Origin: Sulfurimonas gotlandica GD1
GTDB taxonomy: Bacteria; Campylobacterota; Campylobacteria; Campylobacterales; Sulfurimonadaceae
Direction of reading: 5' to 3'
NCBI RefSeq assembly: GCF_000242915.1
Contig: NZ_AFRZ01000001.1
Span: 1,426,001-1,490,000 of the forward strand
Length of the DNA stretch: 64,000 nt
The notes beneath the pieces were generated by a model. The model had not been told where the DNA came from. It worked only from the letters and a program-made list of their open reading frames with translations, and did no database searches. Below, in pieces: positions 49,834 through 59,051 of the stretch (position 1 is the stretch's first letter; every line of letters begins with the position of its first letter). Made by a program: the position numbers and the translations under genes.

Positions 49834-50256
49834 ATGACTGGAAAAAAGGTAGTCGGTAAAAAAGAATTAATTTCAATTATAGACTTAGGGTTGTATGATT
49901 TAGATGCAAAAGTTGATACGGGTGCGGATTCAAATGCTTTGCATTGTGATGACATATTTGTAGATGATGACAATATTGTACACTTTAAACTTTTAGATGA
50001 GGTTCATGAAGCTTACCACGGCAAACATATGCAGGTGCCTCTCTATGAAATGAGAAAAATAAAAAGTTCAAACGGAACACTTCAAAATCGACCATCAATT
50101 AAAGTTAAAGTTGATTTTTTTGGTAAAAAGTATACAACTATTATATCTTTAACTAATCGAGAAAGTATGAAATATCCTATGTTGATTGGAAGAAAATTTT
50201 TATCTGGTAAGTTTTTAGTAGATGTATCAAAAGAGTATTTAAGTAAACAAGTATAA
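49834..50256 (+). CDS. rimB: RimB-like retropepsin-fold protease
   Basis: A 140-residue protein of the RimK-associated aspartyl-protease (DUF785) family. The active-site triad DTGAD is in the segment [13 protein letters not shown], and a second family motif ([14 protein letters not shown]) is at the C-terminus. In Pseudomonas RimB removes glutamate tails that RimK adds. It is the first gene of a four-gene operon. The ATG has an AATGGAG site. Confidence 0.82.
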   Translation: MTGKKVVGKKELISIIDLGLYDLDAKVDTGADSNALHCDDIFVDDDNIVHFKLLDEVHEAYHGKHMQVPLYEMRKIKSSNGTLQNRPSIKVKVDFFGKKYTTIISLTNRESMKYPMLIGRKFLSGKFLVDVSKEYLSKQV

Positions 50257-50267
50257 AAAGGAAAACC

Positions 50268-51200
50268 ATGAGAGTTTATGTATTATCAAGAAATAAAGCG
50301 TTGTATTCAACAAAAAGATTAGTAGAAGCTGCTCAACTAAAGGGTTGGGAAGTTAGAGTAATCGATTACCTTAAATGTACTATAGAGATTATGAAGGGTG
50401 AGCTACATGTTAACTATCTAGGTGAGCAATTACCGATTCCAGATGCAATTATCCCTAGAATAGGTGCAAGTAGAACCTTTTATGGTACTGCGATGGTAAG
50501 ACACTTTGAAATGATGGATGTTTTTTCTACGTCTGGAAATTTAGCTATCGCAAGAAGTAGAGATAAATTAAGAAGTTTACAAATTCTTTCTAAACATGAT
50601 GTTGATATGCCAAAAACTGTTTTTGCATCAAACAAGTCAACAGCTAAAGATGTTATCGCTCTAAGTGGTGGAGCACCTTTAGTTTTAAAAATCTTAGAGG
50701 GTACTCAAGGTGTTGGTGTAGTACTAGTAGACACTGAAAAAGCTGCAAAGTCGGTTCTGGATGCATTTTACGGTATGGATGTAAACTTACTTGTTCAAGA
50801 GTTTATAGCAGAAGCTGGCGGAGCTGATATTAGAGTATTTATCGTTGGTGGAGAAGTGGTAGGTGCTATGAAGCGTCAAGGTGCAGCCGGAGAGTTTAGA
50901 TCAAATCTGCATCAAGGCGGAAGCGCAACAGCGCATAAACTTACAAGAAAAGAAAAAGCAACAGCACTCGCAGCTGCTAAAGCTATGGGTCTTGGTGTTT
51001 GTGGAGTTGATATGATACCATCAGAAAGAGGACCACTGGTAATGGAAGTAAACTCTTCACCTGGGCTTGAGGGAATAGAAAAATCAACAAATATAGATAT
51101 AGCTGGGAAAATTATGGAATATATTGAAAAAAATGTGACTCCACGAAGTGAAACTAATCTTAAAAAACGAAAAATCAAAAGAGATAGCATAGGAGCCTAA
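50268..51200 (+). CDS. rimK: RimK-family ATP-grasp glutamate ligase
   Basis: A 310-residue ATP-grasp ligase that adds L-glutamate to the C-terminus of ribosomal protein S6 or makes poly-alpha-glutamate. The family pattern is complete: [34 protein letters not shown], the [19 protein letters not shown] segment, and the metal-binding [10 protein letters not shown] end. It follows rimB by 11 bases and is directly followed by the deacylase gene. Confidence 0.93.
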   Translation: MRVYVLSRNKALYSTKRLVEAAQLKGWEVRVIDYLKCTIEIMKGELHVNYLGEQLPIPDAIIPRIGASRTFYGTAMVRHFEMMDVFSTSGNLAIARSRDKLRSLQILSKHDVDMPKTVFASNKSTAKDVIALSGGAPLVLKILEGTQGVGVVLVDTEKAAKSVLDAFYGMDVNLLVQEFIAEAGGADIRVFIVGGEVVGAMKRQGAAGEFRSNLHQGGSATAHKLTRKEKATALAAAKAMGLGVCGVDMIPSERGPLVMEVNSSPGLEGIEKSTNIDIAGKIMEYIEKNVTPRSETNLKKRKIKRDSIGA

Positions 51201-52247
51201 ATGCCTAGTCCAAAATTTATTTTAGGTGGGCAGGAAATACCACGAGGGACTAATGTAACAATTAATCTCGATCTCCCAAAACTTTATAATACTCCGACAC
51301 AATTACCAGTGAGAGTAATTAGAGGAAAGAGAAGCGGACCTGTTGTTTTTATAAGTGCTGCAATTCATGGAGATGAACTTAATGGTATAGAGATTATAAG
51401 GCGATTTAGAAAGTTAAATATTTTAAAAAAGCTTAAGGGGACTGTTATTCTGGTTCCTATTGTAAATGTTTATGGGATTATGACCCTTTCTCGTTATTTA
51501 CCTGACAGAAGAGACTTAAACAGAAGTTTTCCAGGAAGTGTTAAAGGTTCATTGGGAAGTAGGGTCGCAAATATATTTTTTGATGAGATTGTAAAAAAAT
51601 GTGATTTAGGAATAGATTTACATACAGCTTCTATCCATAAATCTAATTTGCCTCAAGTTAGAACTAATATAGATAATGAGTATACATTTAACTTAGCAAA
51701 AGCTTTTCAGGCTCCTGTAGTTTTGCACTCTGAGCTTAGGGATGGTTCACTTCGTGCTGTCGCACAAGATGAAGGAATTCCTATCTTGCTTTATGAAGCA
51801 GGAGAAGCTTTACGCTTTGATGAAAATTGTATAAGGATTGGAGTTAATGGAATCGTAAATGTATTAAGGGCAAATGATATGCTGCCTAAAGTAGTGAGAA
51901 AAACAGCTAGAAAGATTCCAATAATCACAAGAAGCAGCAAATGGATACGTTCAAGTGAAAGTGGAATGCTAAGAACCATAAAAGCACTTGGTGATACTGT
52001 AGAAAAAGATGAAATTATTGCATATATAGATGAGCCTTTGGGTGACGATATTTTTGAGCTTAGGTCGCCTTTTGATGGTGTAATTATCGGTAAATCTGAA
52101 ATTCCACTTGTTCAAGAAGGTGATGCTGTATTTCATATTGCAAAATTTAGCAACCTTGAGATGGCAGAAGATAAGATTGGATATTTTGAAGATGCAATTG
52201 AGATGAGTGAATTTAATGAATTAAATGATGAGGAGAGTATAGAATAA
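51201..52247 (+). CDS. Succinylglutamate desuccinylase/aspartoacylase-family zinc hydrolase
   Basis: A 348-residue zinc hydrolase. Metal-binding motifs are AAIHGDELNGIEIIR (H and E ligands) and the DLHTAS His; the NVYGIMTLSRYLPDRRDLNRSFPGS segment is typical. A C-terminal biotinyl-lipoyl-like beta barrel follows (about 255-330). The substrate is unknown, but relatives occur beside rimK and are thought to act on the glutamyl or acylated product. Its ATG is directly adjacent to the rimK stop. Confidence 0.88.
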   Translation: MPSPKFILGGQEIPRGTNVTINLDLPKLYNTPTQLPVRVIRGKRSGPVVFISAAIHGDELNGIEIIRRFRKLNILKKLKGTVILVPIVNVYGIMTLSRYLPDRRDLNRSFPGSVKGSLGSRVANIFFDEIVKKCDLGIDLHTASIHKSNLPQVRTNIDNEYTFNLAKAFQAPVVLHSELRDGSLRAVAQDEGIPILLYEAGEALRFDENCIRIGVNGIVNVLRANDMLPKVVRKTARKIPIITRSSKWIRSSESGMLRTIKALGDTVEKDEIIAYIDEPLGDDIFELRSPFDGVIIGKSEIPLVQEGDAVFHIAKFSNLEMAEDKIGYFEDAIEMSEFNELNDEESIE

Positions 52248-52249
52248 TT

Positions 52250-53287
52250 ATGGAAGTTTTTTATGATGTTTTAAAACAACTTATTCGCATTCCTAGTGTT
52301 GTTGGAGCTGAGCACTCTTTTTTTATGTTTGTAAAAAGAGAACTTGAAGAGATTGGAATAAAAGTTGAGTATTATGACGGTGTACTAGTAGCAAAAGGTG
52401 ATGAACCACAGAGCGGATATATGTCAGCTCATGCAGATAGACATGGGCTAATCTGTACTGGACACAATGAATTCCAATATGCTGCATTTATTGCAAAAAA
52501 TAGAGCTGACTTGACTGGTGATTCTAACTCAGAACAAATGCTACATAATTTTACATCAAGGTTTGTTGATGAGAAAGTTCAAGCTTATCAGCCTTGGTCT
52601 GGAAATTATTTAGGACTGGGTGTAATCAAAGAAGCTTTTTTATGTCAGAGAAGAAATAATATCATCTTTAAAGTTGAAGGTTTTGATCACCTGTTTCCAG
52701 GTACACCTATTGCATTTGTTGACAAGCTTGAAATTAAAGATAATTTAATCTCTGCACAACTTGATAATGTCGTTTCTGTCGCCATTATGATCTATATGTA
52801 CCATATTGGCTACAAAGGTACAGCTTTTTTTACAGCATCTGAAGAAGCTGGGAAAAGTTGGAGATTTTTACTTGAATGGTTTCGAAGATTTAACATAAGT
52901 ACAGATGAGTTACTTGTTCTAGATACCAGTCCTTATGCGAGTTTGGAAGATATTAATAACCTAGATATAGTACTAAGAAATAGAGATTCAAATGCAGTGT
53001 TTAGGTCACCACTTAAAAACAAAATCAAAAATATAGCGATTGAAGAGAATATAAAATATCATTTTAAAGATGCTTATTTGAAAAATAAAATGTCTCAAAC
53101 TAAAACAACAGGATCTCTTGGTACAACAGAATTAGGAAGATTAATAAAAGCAACAAAGGGCTCTATTCAGGGCAGCACACTTCAGTTGCCTACCATTGGA
53201 TATCACACAGCAAATGAAACAACATCTATTAGAGCTGTTGAAAGTATGATAACTGTTTTAAAAAGATTGTATGTTGATGCAGACTAA
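52250..53287 (+). CDS. M42-like peptidase, fourth gene of the rim operon
   Basis: A 345-residue protein with the order of motifs of M42/M20-type di-metal aminopeptidases: SAHADRHGLIC (first metal His), AQLDNVVSVA (bridging Asp), TASEEAGKSW (catalytic Glu pair), and LDTSPYASLEDI. An iron- or zinc-binding His near the end is in GYHTANETT. M42 enzymes usually carry HxDExG at the first site; the R and H here are a variation. It is two bases after the deacylase gene, so I infer that it trims glutamate or modified peptides. Family membership is moderately sure, substrate unknown. Confidence 0.75.
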   Translation: MEVFYDVLKQLIRIPSVVGAEHSFFMFVKRELEEIGIKVEYYDGVLVAKGDEPQSGYMSAHADRHGLICTGHNEFQYAAFIAKNRADLTGDSNSEQMLHNFTSRFVDEKVQAYQPWSGNYLGLGVIKEAFLCQRRNNIIFKVEGFDHLFPGTPIAFVDKLEIKDNLISAQLDNVVSVAIMIYMYHIGYKGTAFFTASEEAGKSWRFLLEWFRRFNISTDELLVLDTSPYASLEDINNLDIVLRNRDSNAVFRSPLKNKIKNIAIEENIKYHFKDAYLKNKMSQTKTTGSLGTTELGRLIKATKGSIQGSTLQLPTIGYHTANETTSIRAVESMITVLKRLYVDAD

Positions 53288-53307
53288 AATATAAAAGTAA
53301 AAAAAAC

Positions 53308-53331
53308 AAGGTAGAAAGTATCTTCTACCTT
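53308..53331 (+). terminator. Terminator after the rim operon
   Basis: A 9-bp perfect stem (53308-53316 with 53323-53331) with a 6-nt loop, 20 bases past the last rim gene. Confidence 0.7.
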
Positions 53332-53343
53332 TATAAAGTATAT

Positions 53344-53478
53344 CTATCTATTGATAGTTTTAAATATAAACAATTGACAATCAATTTTCTTCTTAAGCTT
53401 TTTAGCTTCTCTTTGTGTAATTTGATTATTCTTTAAAGCTTCATCAATAATTGTTTCTGAAAGATAAATATGTTGCAT
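53344..53478 (-). CDS. Possible 44-residue basic protein
   Basis: A short frame starting ATG at 53478 and ending TAG at 53344-53346. The product is helical and Lys-rich (LKNNQITQREAKKLKKKI). An AAGGGG site lies about 10 bases before the ATG. It has no recognised family; it is supported only by codon-like composition and the ribosome site, so treat it as tentative. Confidence 0.4.
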   Translation of the reverse strand: MQHIYLSETIIDEALKNNQITQREAKKLKKKIDCQLFIFKTINR

Positions 53479-53802
53479 ATTTTTTATTCCCCTTATTTTA
53501 AAATAGATATCTTATTCTATTATATAGTTGAAAAATTTTAATGTAAATTATAAGTTTAGAATAATTAATTAATTTATATTTAAGATGAAGTTATAATTAA
53601 TATAAGAAATGATTTTAAATATGAATATTCGTGAGTATGTATAGCTATATGTTTTTAAGCATTATAAATTGTATGATATTGCAAATGAGAGAAGAAAGTA
53701 TCTTATATAAAAGTGGGAGATTAAAGCTCTGAAGTGTAGTTTGATAGTATAAACAGTGATTTTGACATATAATATACTTTATATTAAATATAGGAATATT
53801 AT
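53479..53802 (+). promoter_or_regulatory. Gene-free AT-rich stretch with the focA promoter
   Basis: 324 bases without a supportable gene. A perfect -10 hexamer TATAAT is at 53768-53773, implying a start near 53780 and a 23-base leader; AGGA at 53792-53795 is the likely ribosome site. No clear -35 is present, as usual for Campylobacterota housekeeping promoters. Nothing else recognised. Confidence 0.5.
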
Positions 53803-54615
53803 ATGTCTTATTTACCACCTAGTGAATTTGTTACTCAAATGGTTGACTCAGGTGAGTCTAAAGTTTATATGTCAACCAAAGACACTGTCATACGTGCTTT
53901 TATGGCAGGTGCTATACTTGGGCTGGCTGCAGCCTTTGCCATTACAGTCTCTATACAAACAGGCTCACCGCTAGCTGGTGCGATGCTGTTTCCTGTCGGG
54001 TTTATCATGCTCTATCTTATGGGTTTTGACCTGCTTACAGGAGTATTTGTTCTAGTTCCTTTAGCACTGCTTGATAAGAGACCTGGAGTTACTCTGAATC
54101 AAGTTCTTAGAAACTGGGGTCTAGTTTTTGTAGGTAACTTTGCCGGTGCACTTATTGTTGCATTTATGATTTCATTTGTGCTTACTTACGGCTACTCTAT
54201 AGAACCAGGTATTGTCGGAGATAAGATAGCATCTATAGGTGAAGCCAGAACTCTAGGTTATAAAGAACATGGTATAGCGGGCTGGATGACTATATTTATC
54301 CGTGGTATGTTATGTAACTGGATGGTTTCTATGGGTGTAGTTGGTGCTATGGTCTCTACTTCTGTAAGTGGTAAAGCTATCGCTATGTGGATGCCGATAA
54401 TGCTATTCTTTTATATGGGTTTTGAGCACTCTATTGTAAATATGTTTTTATTTCCTTTTTCTATGATTCTAGGTGGTGATTTTACAATTGTGGATTATCT
54501 AGTTTGGAATGAAATCCCTACAGTGCTTGGAAACTTAATAGGCGGACTTACATTTACTGGACTAACTCTCTATTCAACACATGTAAAAACGGGACCAAAA
54601 AGAAATTTAAAATAG
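53803..54615 (+). CDS. Formate/nitrite transporter family channel
   Basis: A 270-residue integral membrane protein with six spans of the FocA/NirC family. Typical motifs are AGAMLFPVGFIMLYLMGFDLLTG, the central LCNWMVSM segment with its conserved Asn, and FEHSIVNMF, which holds the central pore His. It can carry formate, nitrite or hydrosulfide. With the nir genes in the same window, nitrite is attractive, but the two are 45 kb apart and no FNR-type box is seen here, so substrate is open. Confidence 0.9.
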   Translation: MSYLPPSEFVTQMVDSGESKVYMSTKDTVIRAFMAGAILGLAAAFAITVSIQTGSPLAGAMLFPVGFIMLYLMGFDLLTGVFVLVPLALLDKRPGVTLNQVLRNWGLVFVGNFAGALIVAFMISFVLTYGYSIEPGIVGDKIASIGEARTLGYKEHGIAGWMTIFIRGMLCNWMVSMGVVGAMVSTSVSGKAIAMWMPIMLFFYMGFEHSIVNMFLFPFSMILGGDFTIVDYLVWNEIPTVLGNLIGGLTFTGLTLYSTHVKTGPKRNLK

Positions 54616-54625
54616 GTAATAAATA

Positions 54626-55180
54626 ATGTTTGAAGTTTTTCTACTCTCTTTCGCTCTTAGTATGGATGCCTTTGCTGTGTCAATTGGTCTTGGTGTTAAA
54701 AATAAAGTTTTTGATAAAACTTTAGCGCTTAAAGTTGCTCTGTTCTTTGGTCTGTTTCAAGGTCTGATGCCACTCTTTGGTTATCTCGCAAGCCTTGGTC
54801 TTGGAAGCATTATAGAATCTATTGATCACTGGGTTGCATTTGTTTTACTGAGTATTATAGGCGGAAAAATGCTTTATGAAAGTTTTGGTGAAAATGTAGA
54901 AGATGAAATTTCAATCATTACAAATAAAGTACTGTTAATTTTGGCTATAGCTACAAGTATAGATGCCATGGCAGCAGGTTTCACATTGAATTTATTGCTG
55001 CTTGATCCATATATATCCATGATAATTATTGGTATAGTTACTTTTATATTTAGCTACTTCGGAGTTTTTGTCGGCTCAAGAGGTGGCGGATATTTAGAAG
55101 ATAAGGCTGAGAAATTAGGCGGGATAGTTTTAATTGGGATTGGTCTAAAAATCCTGATAGAACATACATTACTAAGCTAA
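54626..55180 (+). CDS. mntP: Manganese efflux pump MntP
   Basis: A 184-residue protein with six membrane spans in two repeats. The MntP/DUF204 motifs are present: FALSMDAFAVSIGLG in the first repeat and ATSIDAMAAGFTL in the second, both with the conserved Asp, plus FGLFQGLMPLFGY. It exports Mn2+. It follows the FocA-family gene by 10 bases. No yybP-ykoY-type riboswitch is apparent upstream. Confidence 0.93.
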   Translation: MFEVFLLSFALSMDAFAVSIGLGVKNKVFDKTLALKVALFFGLFQGLMPLFGYLASLGLGSIIESIDHWVAFVLLSIIGGKMLYESFGENVEDEISIITNKVLLILAIATSIDAMAAGFTLNLLLLDPYISMIIIGIVTFIFSYFGVFVGSRGGGYLEDKAEKLGGIVLIGIGLKILIEHTLLS

Positions 55181-55263
55181 TCATCTTTATTATCTGCATC
55201 TAATACTTGCCTTCTATTTTAATTATAAATTCTTATTTATCTTTAATTAAGTATTCTAGCATA

Positions 55264-55304
55264 TAATTTCAAAACGTTAACCTCTACTTGACGTTTTGAA
55301 ATTA
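55264..55304 (+). promoter_or_regulatory. Long leader hairpin/operator of the YeeE pair
   Basis: A perfect 14-bp inverted repeat (55264-55277 with 55291-55304) with a 13-nt loop. Its right arm ends directly next to the AAAGGAT ribosome site of the first YeeE gene (start 55315). As RNA it could limit ribosome access; as DNA it could be an operator. Confidence 0.6.
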
Positions 55305-55314
55305 AAGGATAAAT

Positions 55315-55821
55315 ATGCCTCGTTCAATACCTTGGTGGCTCGGTGGAATCTCTATGAGCCTGCTTTTTTACTTCACATTTTCTGTCTGGGGTGCCGATCG
55401 TCCCATTGGTGCATCTACCGGTATGTCTTACATAGCTAACATGATTTTTGGTCTTGATCCGGAGAACTATGAATATGCAGCGATTGTTGAGCAATCAGGT
55501 GCATGGGAAGGTGTAATGCTAGTCGGTGCTTTTTTTGGAGGGCTTTTTATGTCAGTGTTTGTTACAAAAACATTTCACATCAGCTTCATCCCAACACTAT
55601 GGAAAGAGAGAAAAAACAAATCTATAAAGTCTCGTATGATATGGAGTTTTATTGCTGGATTTCTTCTAGTATTTGGCGCTCGTTTAGCCGGTGGATGTAA
55701 TGCCGGACATATACTCTCAGGTGGAAGCCAGCTTGCCGTGAGCGGGATGATATTTGCCGTTGTAGCATTAGGCACAGGAATGATTACAGGTAGATTTTTT
55801 TACAAAAGAAAAGGAGAGTAG
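55315..55821 (+). CDS. YeeE/YedE-family half transporter 1
   Basis: A 168-residue membrane protein with four spans. It has the family segment ARLAGGCNAGHILSGGSQLA, whose conserved Cys is part of the thiosulfate path in TsuA. It is half the length of TsuA; the other half is the next gene, 3 bases away. Sulfur-oxidising bacteria often have such split pairs, likely for thiosulfate or other sulfur-compound transport. Substrate not proven. Confidence 0.82.
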   Translation: MPRSIPWWLGGISMSLLFYFTFSVWGADRPIGASTGMSYIANMIFGLDPENYEYAAIVEQSGAWEGVMLVGAFFGGLFMSVFVTKTFHISFIPTLWKERKNKSIKSRMIWSFIAGFLLVFGARLAGGCNAGHILSGGSQLAVSGMIFAVVALGTGMITGRFFYKRKGE

Positions 55822-55824
55822 AAG

Positions 55825-56415
55825 ATGCTAGATAGAATCGCAAATATGTTTGACATAGTAGCTAAGGGAGGACATGGCTCTATTTGGCTTGTCCTTTTTA
55901 TAGGCTTTGTTTTTGGTGCTATTATCCTGTACTCTCGTCTTAATAAATTTGAAAAAATGGCTGGTTTCATGATCTTTGAAGATACATTGGTGCCAAGAAT
56001 GGCAATGACAACAGTTGCTCTTTCTAGTATTGGTTTTTACTTTTTAGTGCAATCAGGCTATGCAACATTTGATGTAAAACCAACAATATTAGGTGGACTT
56101 ATTGTCGGAGCTATTCTTTTTGGTATAGGTTTAGTTATACTTGGAAAGTGCCCATCGGCATTCTTTGTCTCAGTATCTGAGGGACGAGTAGATGCACTTG
56201 TTGGAGTGGTAGGAGGAATGTTCGGTGGACTCTTCTTTACGCTGGGATATCCTTGGATAAAAGAGCTACTAGGAACAAATCTGGGAAAGATAAGAATCAC
56301 AGATTATTTTGATGGTTATGGTTTGATAATAACACTTGCTTTAAGTGCAACTCTTTTAATTACAGCATATCTACTTCCTACTATAGACTACAAAGATCCT
56401 GCTGATGATAGATAA
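55825..56415 (+). CDS. YeeE/YedE-family half transporter 2
   Basis: A 196-residue membrane protein with five spans. It holds the second family motif, LVILGKCPSAFFVSVSEGRVDAL, with the conserved Cys; the other half has GGCNAGH. The pair probably forms one heterodimeric channel similar to full-length TsuA. It is the second gene of the operon with the leader hairpin. The AGGAGA site overlaps the stop of the first gene. Confidence 0.82.
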   Translation: MLDRIANMFDIVAKGGHGSIWLVLFIGFVFGAIILYSRLNKFEKMAGFMIFEDTLVPRMAMTTVALSSIGFYFLVQSGYATFDVKPTILGGLIVGAILFGIGLVILGKCPSAFFVSVSEGRVDALVGVVGGMFGGLFFTLGYPWIKELLGTNLGKIRITDYFDGYGLIITLALSATLLITAYLLPTIDYKDPADDR

Positions 56416-56505
56416 AAGTTGAAATAACTTTTTGAGAATAATCAACTGATAGATAATATAATTATATTATAATTATTAACTTGAATTATTCAATAGGAAT
56501 GTTAT

Positions 56506-56905
56506 ATGAAAAATAGAATTTTAATACTGATACTTATCCTGAACACATTTTTGCTAGCTTCAAATGTGAAAAAAGAGACAAAGACAGATATAGAGATAAA
56601 AAAACAGATGGAAAGAGAAAAAAAGTATGCAAAAGAGCAAACTTTTTATCAAGGTAGTGAGTATGATCTGAAAAGTTTTGAAGTAAATCCCGATGCTTTA
56701 AAATCAATGCCTGAAATGGATATTGATTACTCAGACGATGGTGATGTTATAGAAATGGATTAAGCTATCTGTAGACAAAGTAAAAGCCACTCAATATAAA
56801 CCTAAAACAAATAGAATAATCAAAGAGCAAGACTCAGGAGTCAATGACTCCAGTGGGAAGTATATTAGCCCGCTTGCTTATAAACAAAGGCTGAAGAAGA
56901 AGTAA
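56506..56905 (+). pseudogene. Small exported protein gene with a probable one-base frameshift
   Basis: The first frame (56506-56763) encodes 85 residues: a signal-like start (ILILNTFLLA), a Lys/Glu-rich helix and an acidic end, DVIEMD then TAA. The next frame is open from 56753 to a TAA at 56903-56905 and reads KLSVDKVKATQYKPKTNRII and then KEQDSGVNDSSGKYISPLAY, which looks like coding sequence. Removing one T from GGATTAAG (about 56757-56764) joins them into one protein of about 132 residues. Either the gene is frameshifted, a base was miscalled, or the upstream 85-aa protein is the real product and the tail is a remnant. Function unknown. Confidence 0.6.
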
Positions 56906-56922
56906 TACAGATTACACAGTGA

Positions 56923-57126
56923 CTAAACTAACAAATTTATTTGGTGTAGCGTTTCTTTAAAACCTTCTGTAGTACCTTTTTCGGCTGCTCGCTGAGTGTC
57001 TTGAATTTCTTTTTGCATCTCAGAACCATTTGATAAAGACTTTTGAGAATCGATATTTTTCATAGAATAACCTGGTTGGTCCATAATACTATAGATATTG
57101 CTTAAGCTAGTGCTAATAGTAGACAT
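56923..57126 (-). CDS. Small uncharacterised soluble protein
   Basis: A 67-residue protein with no signal peptide or membrane span, rich in Ser, Gln and Glu, with a likely helix (MQKEIQDTQRAAEKGTTEGF). An AGGAG site lies 11 bases before the ATG. I do not recognise a family. It is a single gene between the frameshifted gene and the hemerythrin gene. Confidence 0.55.
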   Translation of the reverse strand: MSTISTSLSNIYSIMDQPGYSMKNIDSQKSLSNGSEMQKEIQDTQRAAEKGTTEGFKETLHQINLLV

Positions 57127-57231
57127 AAAAAATTCACTCCTAAAATGTTTTATTTGTGAATTGTAATGTAAAATTTATAATAATTACCTAAGATTAAATC
57201 ATAAATATATTATTTATTGAAACAAAGTTCC

Positions 57232-57669
57232 TTAGTGAACCAGACTTCTCATACGTGAGATGATATGGTCTGCATCATCACCAAGGTGTTGCTGAATCAT
57301 TGTATATAGCATCTGCTCTTCTTTCATGTTGTGTTGTTGCATAAGTATCATTAGTGTCTCAGATAGACTGAAAAATTTGTCATTCTCCTTTGACTCAGCA
57401 GCATCTTGCATCTTAGATAGAAGCTCTCTCATCTGCTCATGCTCCATCACCATAACTTGTGTCGGACCCTTACTCATACCCGTTTTTTGCTCAAACATCG
57501 GAAAAAGTACCATTTCTTCCATCTTAAAGTGATTTGTCAAAGCATCTTGAAATGATTCAAATTTTAATAAAGTCTCATCGCTCTTAGAAGCAACAGCATC
57601 TTCCATTTGTACAAAAATCTCATCGCAGTCTCTGTGCTCTTGAGTCATAAAATCTTTAATATCTGACAT
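57232..57669 (-). CDS. Hemerythrin-like HHE-domain protein
   Basis: A 145-residue soluble four-helix protein of the hemerythrin HHE family. Diiron ligands are suggested by EHRDCDEIF, NHFKMEEMVLFP, MEHEQMRELL and QHNMKEEQMLY. I start at the ATG with an AGGATAT site (57669); a longer frame upstream has no such support. HHE proteins bind O2 or NO or help repair iron-sulfur clusters damaged by NO. The presence of a denitrification cluster in the genome makes an NO role attractive but unproved. Confidence 0.82.
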   Translation of the reverse strand: MSDIKDFMTQEHRDCDEIFVQMEDAVASKSDETLLKFESFQDALTNHFKMEEMVLFPMFEQKTGMSKGPTQVMVMEHEQMRELLSKMQDAAESKENDKFFSLSETLMILMQQHNMKEEQMLYTMIQQHLGDDADHIISRMRSLVH

Positions 57670-57849
57670 CTTATATCCTGATGATTTTTGATGAAATAAT
57701 AACCTCTTTGAAAAAAAAGCGTATTGATAATCATCAATACATATGCTAATCGACTGCTTATCAACAAAGATGGAGAAAGAAGTAGAGCACTTTTTAGATA
57801 AAATCACACATGCAAAACATACAACAAATAAAACTTACAGAATATAGTC

Positions 57850-58917
57850 ATGTTTAGCAATGATTTTAAATCTATTGTTTTAAATTCTACACGGCTTATC
57901 GATGTTCGCGCTCCTATAGAGTTTGAAAAAGGCTCATTTCCTTATGCTATAAATTTACCACTTATAAATGATAAAGAGAGACATGAGATAGGAATTTGTT
58001 ACAAAAAATATGGCAATAATGAAGCTGTAAAACTTGGACATAGATTAGTTAGCGGTGCAGTAAAAGAAGAGCGTGTTAAAGCATGGTCAGAATTTATAAA
58101 AATAAATTCAGATGCTAAGCTATTTTGCTTTAGAGGTGGTCAACGCTCTAAGATATCACAGGAGTGGCTTAGCCAATCAGGATATGATATTACCCGCTTT
58201 AGGGGTGGTTATAAAGCCTTTAGAAATTACCTTATAAATGAAATAGAAAAGTCGTGCACTCATTTTAAACCAATTATACTTGGTGGTCGTACCGGTTCTG
58301 GTAAAACTATTTTACTTAATAATTTAGATAATTCAATTGACTTTGAGGGACTGGCAAATCACAGAGGTTCTTCTTTTGGCAGAAAGATTACTCCGCAACC
58401 TTCGCAGATAAATTTTGAAAATGCTCTGGCTTATGATCTCATTCAAAAACTTGATAAGGGTTTGAAGTACCTAGTTTTTGAAGATGAAGGAAATCGTATT
58501 GGAAGCGTATTTATCCCGAAAATTTTCGCAGATTACCTCTTAGTTGCTCCTCTTATTATACTTGAAACACATATAGTAGAGAGAATAGGAATAACATTTA
58601 ATGAGTATGTTTTTGAAGCACAAAAAATGTATGGCAACAATCTTGTAGAGTGGAGGGATGAAATATTAGGTGCTATGAGTAGAATAAAGAAAAGGCTTGG
58701 TTCTCAGCGGTACCAAAAGGTCTGTGATATATTTGAGAATGCCTTCGATGAGCAGATGCAAAGAGGCTCACAAGAAGCCTATAAAGAGTGGATAGAGTAT
58801 CTTTTAAGAGAATATTACGACCCAATGTATGACTACCAGATTCAAAAACGTTCAAAACAAGTAGAGTTTAGAGGCTCAAGTGAAGAGGTAGTTGAATATT
58901 TATCACAACTGCCTTAA
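57850..58917 (+). CDS. mnmH: tRNA 2-selenouridine synthase
   Basis: A 355-residue enzyme that exchanges sulfur for selenium in the wobble 2-thiouridine of tRNAs, using selenophosphate. The N-terminal rhodanese domain has the catalytic Cys in [10 protein letters not shown] and the C-terminal part has the P-loop GGRTGSGKT at about residue 145. The pattern matches MnmH (SelU/YbbB) end to end. It implies a selenophosphate synthetase elsewhere in the genome. It is a single gene. Confidence 0.92.
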   Translation: MFSNDFKSIVLNSTRLIDVRAPIEFEKGSFPYAINLPLINDKERHEIGICYKKYGNNEAVKLGHRLVSGAVKEERVKAWSEFIKINSDAKLFCFRGGQRSKISQEWLSQSGYDITRFRGGYKAFRNYLINEIEKSCTHFKPIILGGRTGSGKTILLNNLDNSIDFEGLANHRGSSFGRKITPQPSQINFENALAYDLIQKLDKGLKYLVFEDEGNRIGSVFIPKIFADYLLVAPLIILETHIVERIGITFNEYVFEAQKMYGNNLVEWRDEILGAMSRIKKRLGSQRYQKVCDIFENAFDEQMQRGSQEAYKEWIEYLLREYYDPMYDYQIQKRSKQVEFRGSSEEVVEYLSQLP

Positions 58918-59051
58918 GTCCACGCCAAAGAGTGCAGCTATAGCAAGAAATATACTAACATCACTCTTCATTTTATATTACTTTCAATAAGACACTTTTA
59001 ATACAAGTAGTTATAGAATAGTTGTAGACTATTGTAATGTTAGGAAGATAA

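Noticed and set aside
53756-53974. A 72-codon frame overlapping the start of the FocA-family gene
   Set aside because: It lies in another frame of a well-supported gene and its product looks like a shifted transmembrane protein.
58907-58972. A 22-codon minus-strand frame with a hydrophobic product
   Set aside because: It is very short, has no clear ribosome site and overlaps the end of mnmH.
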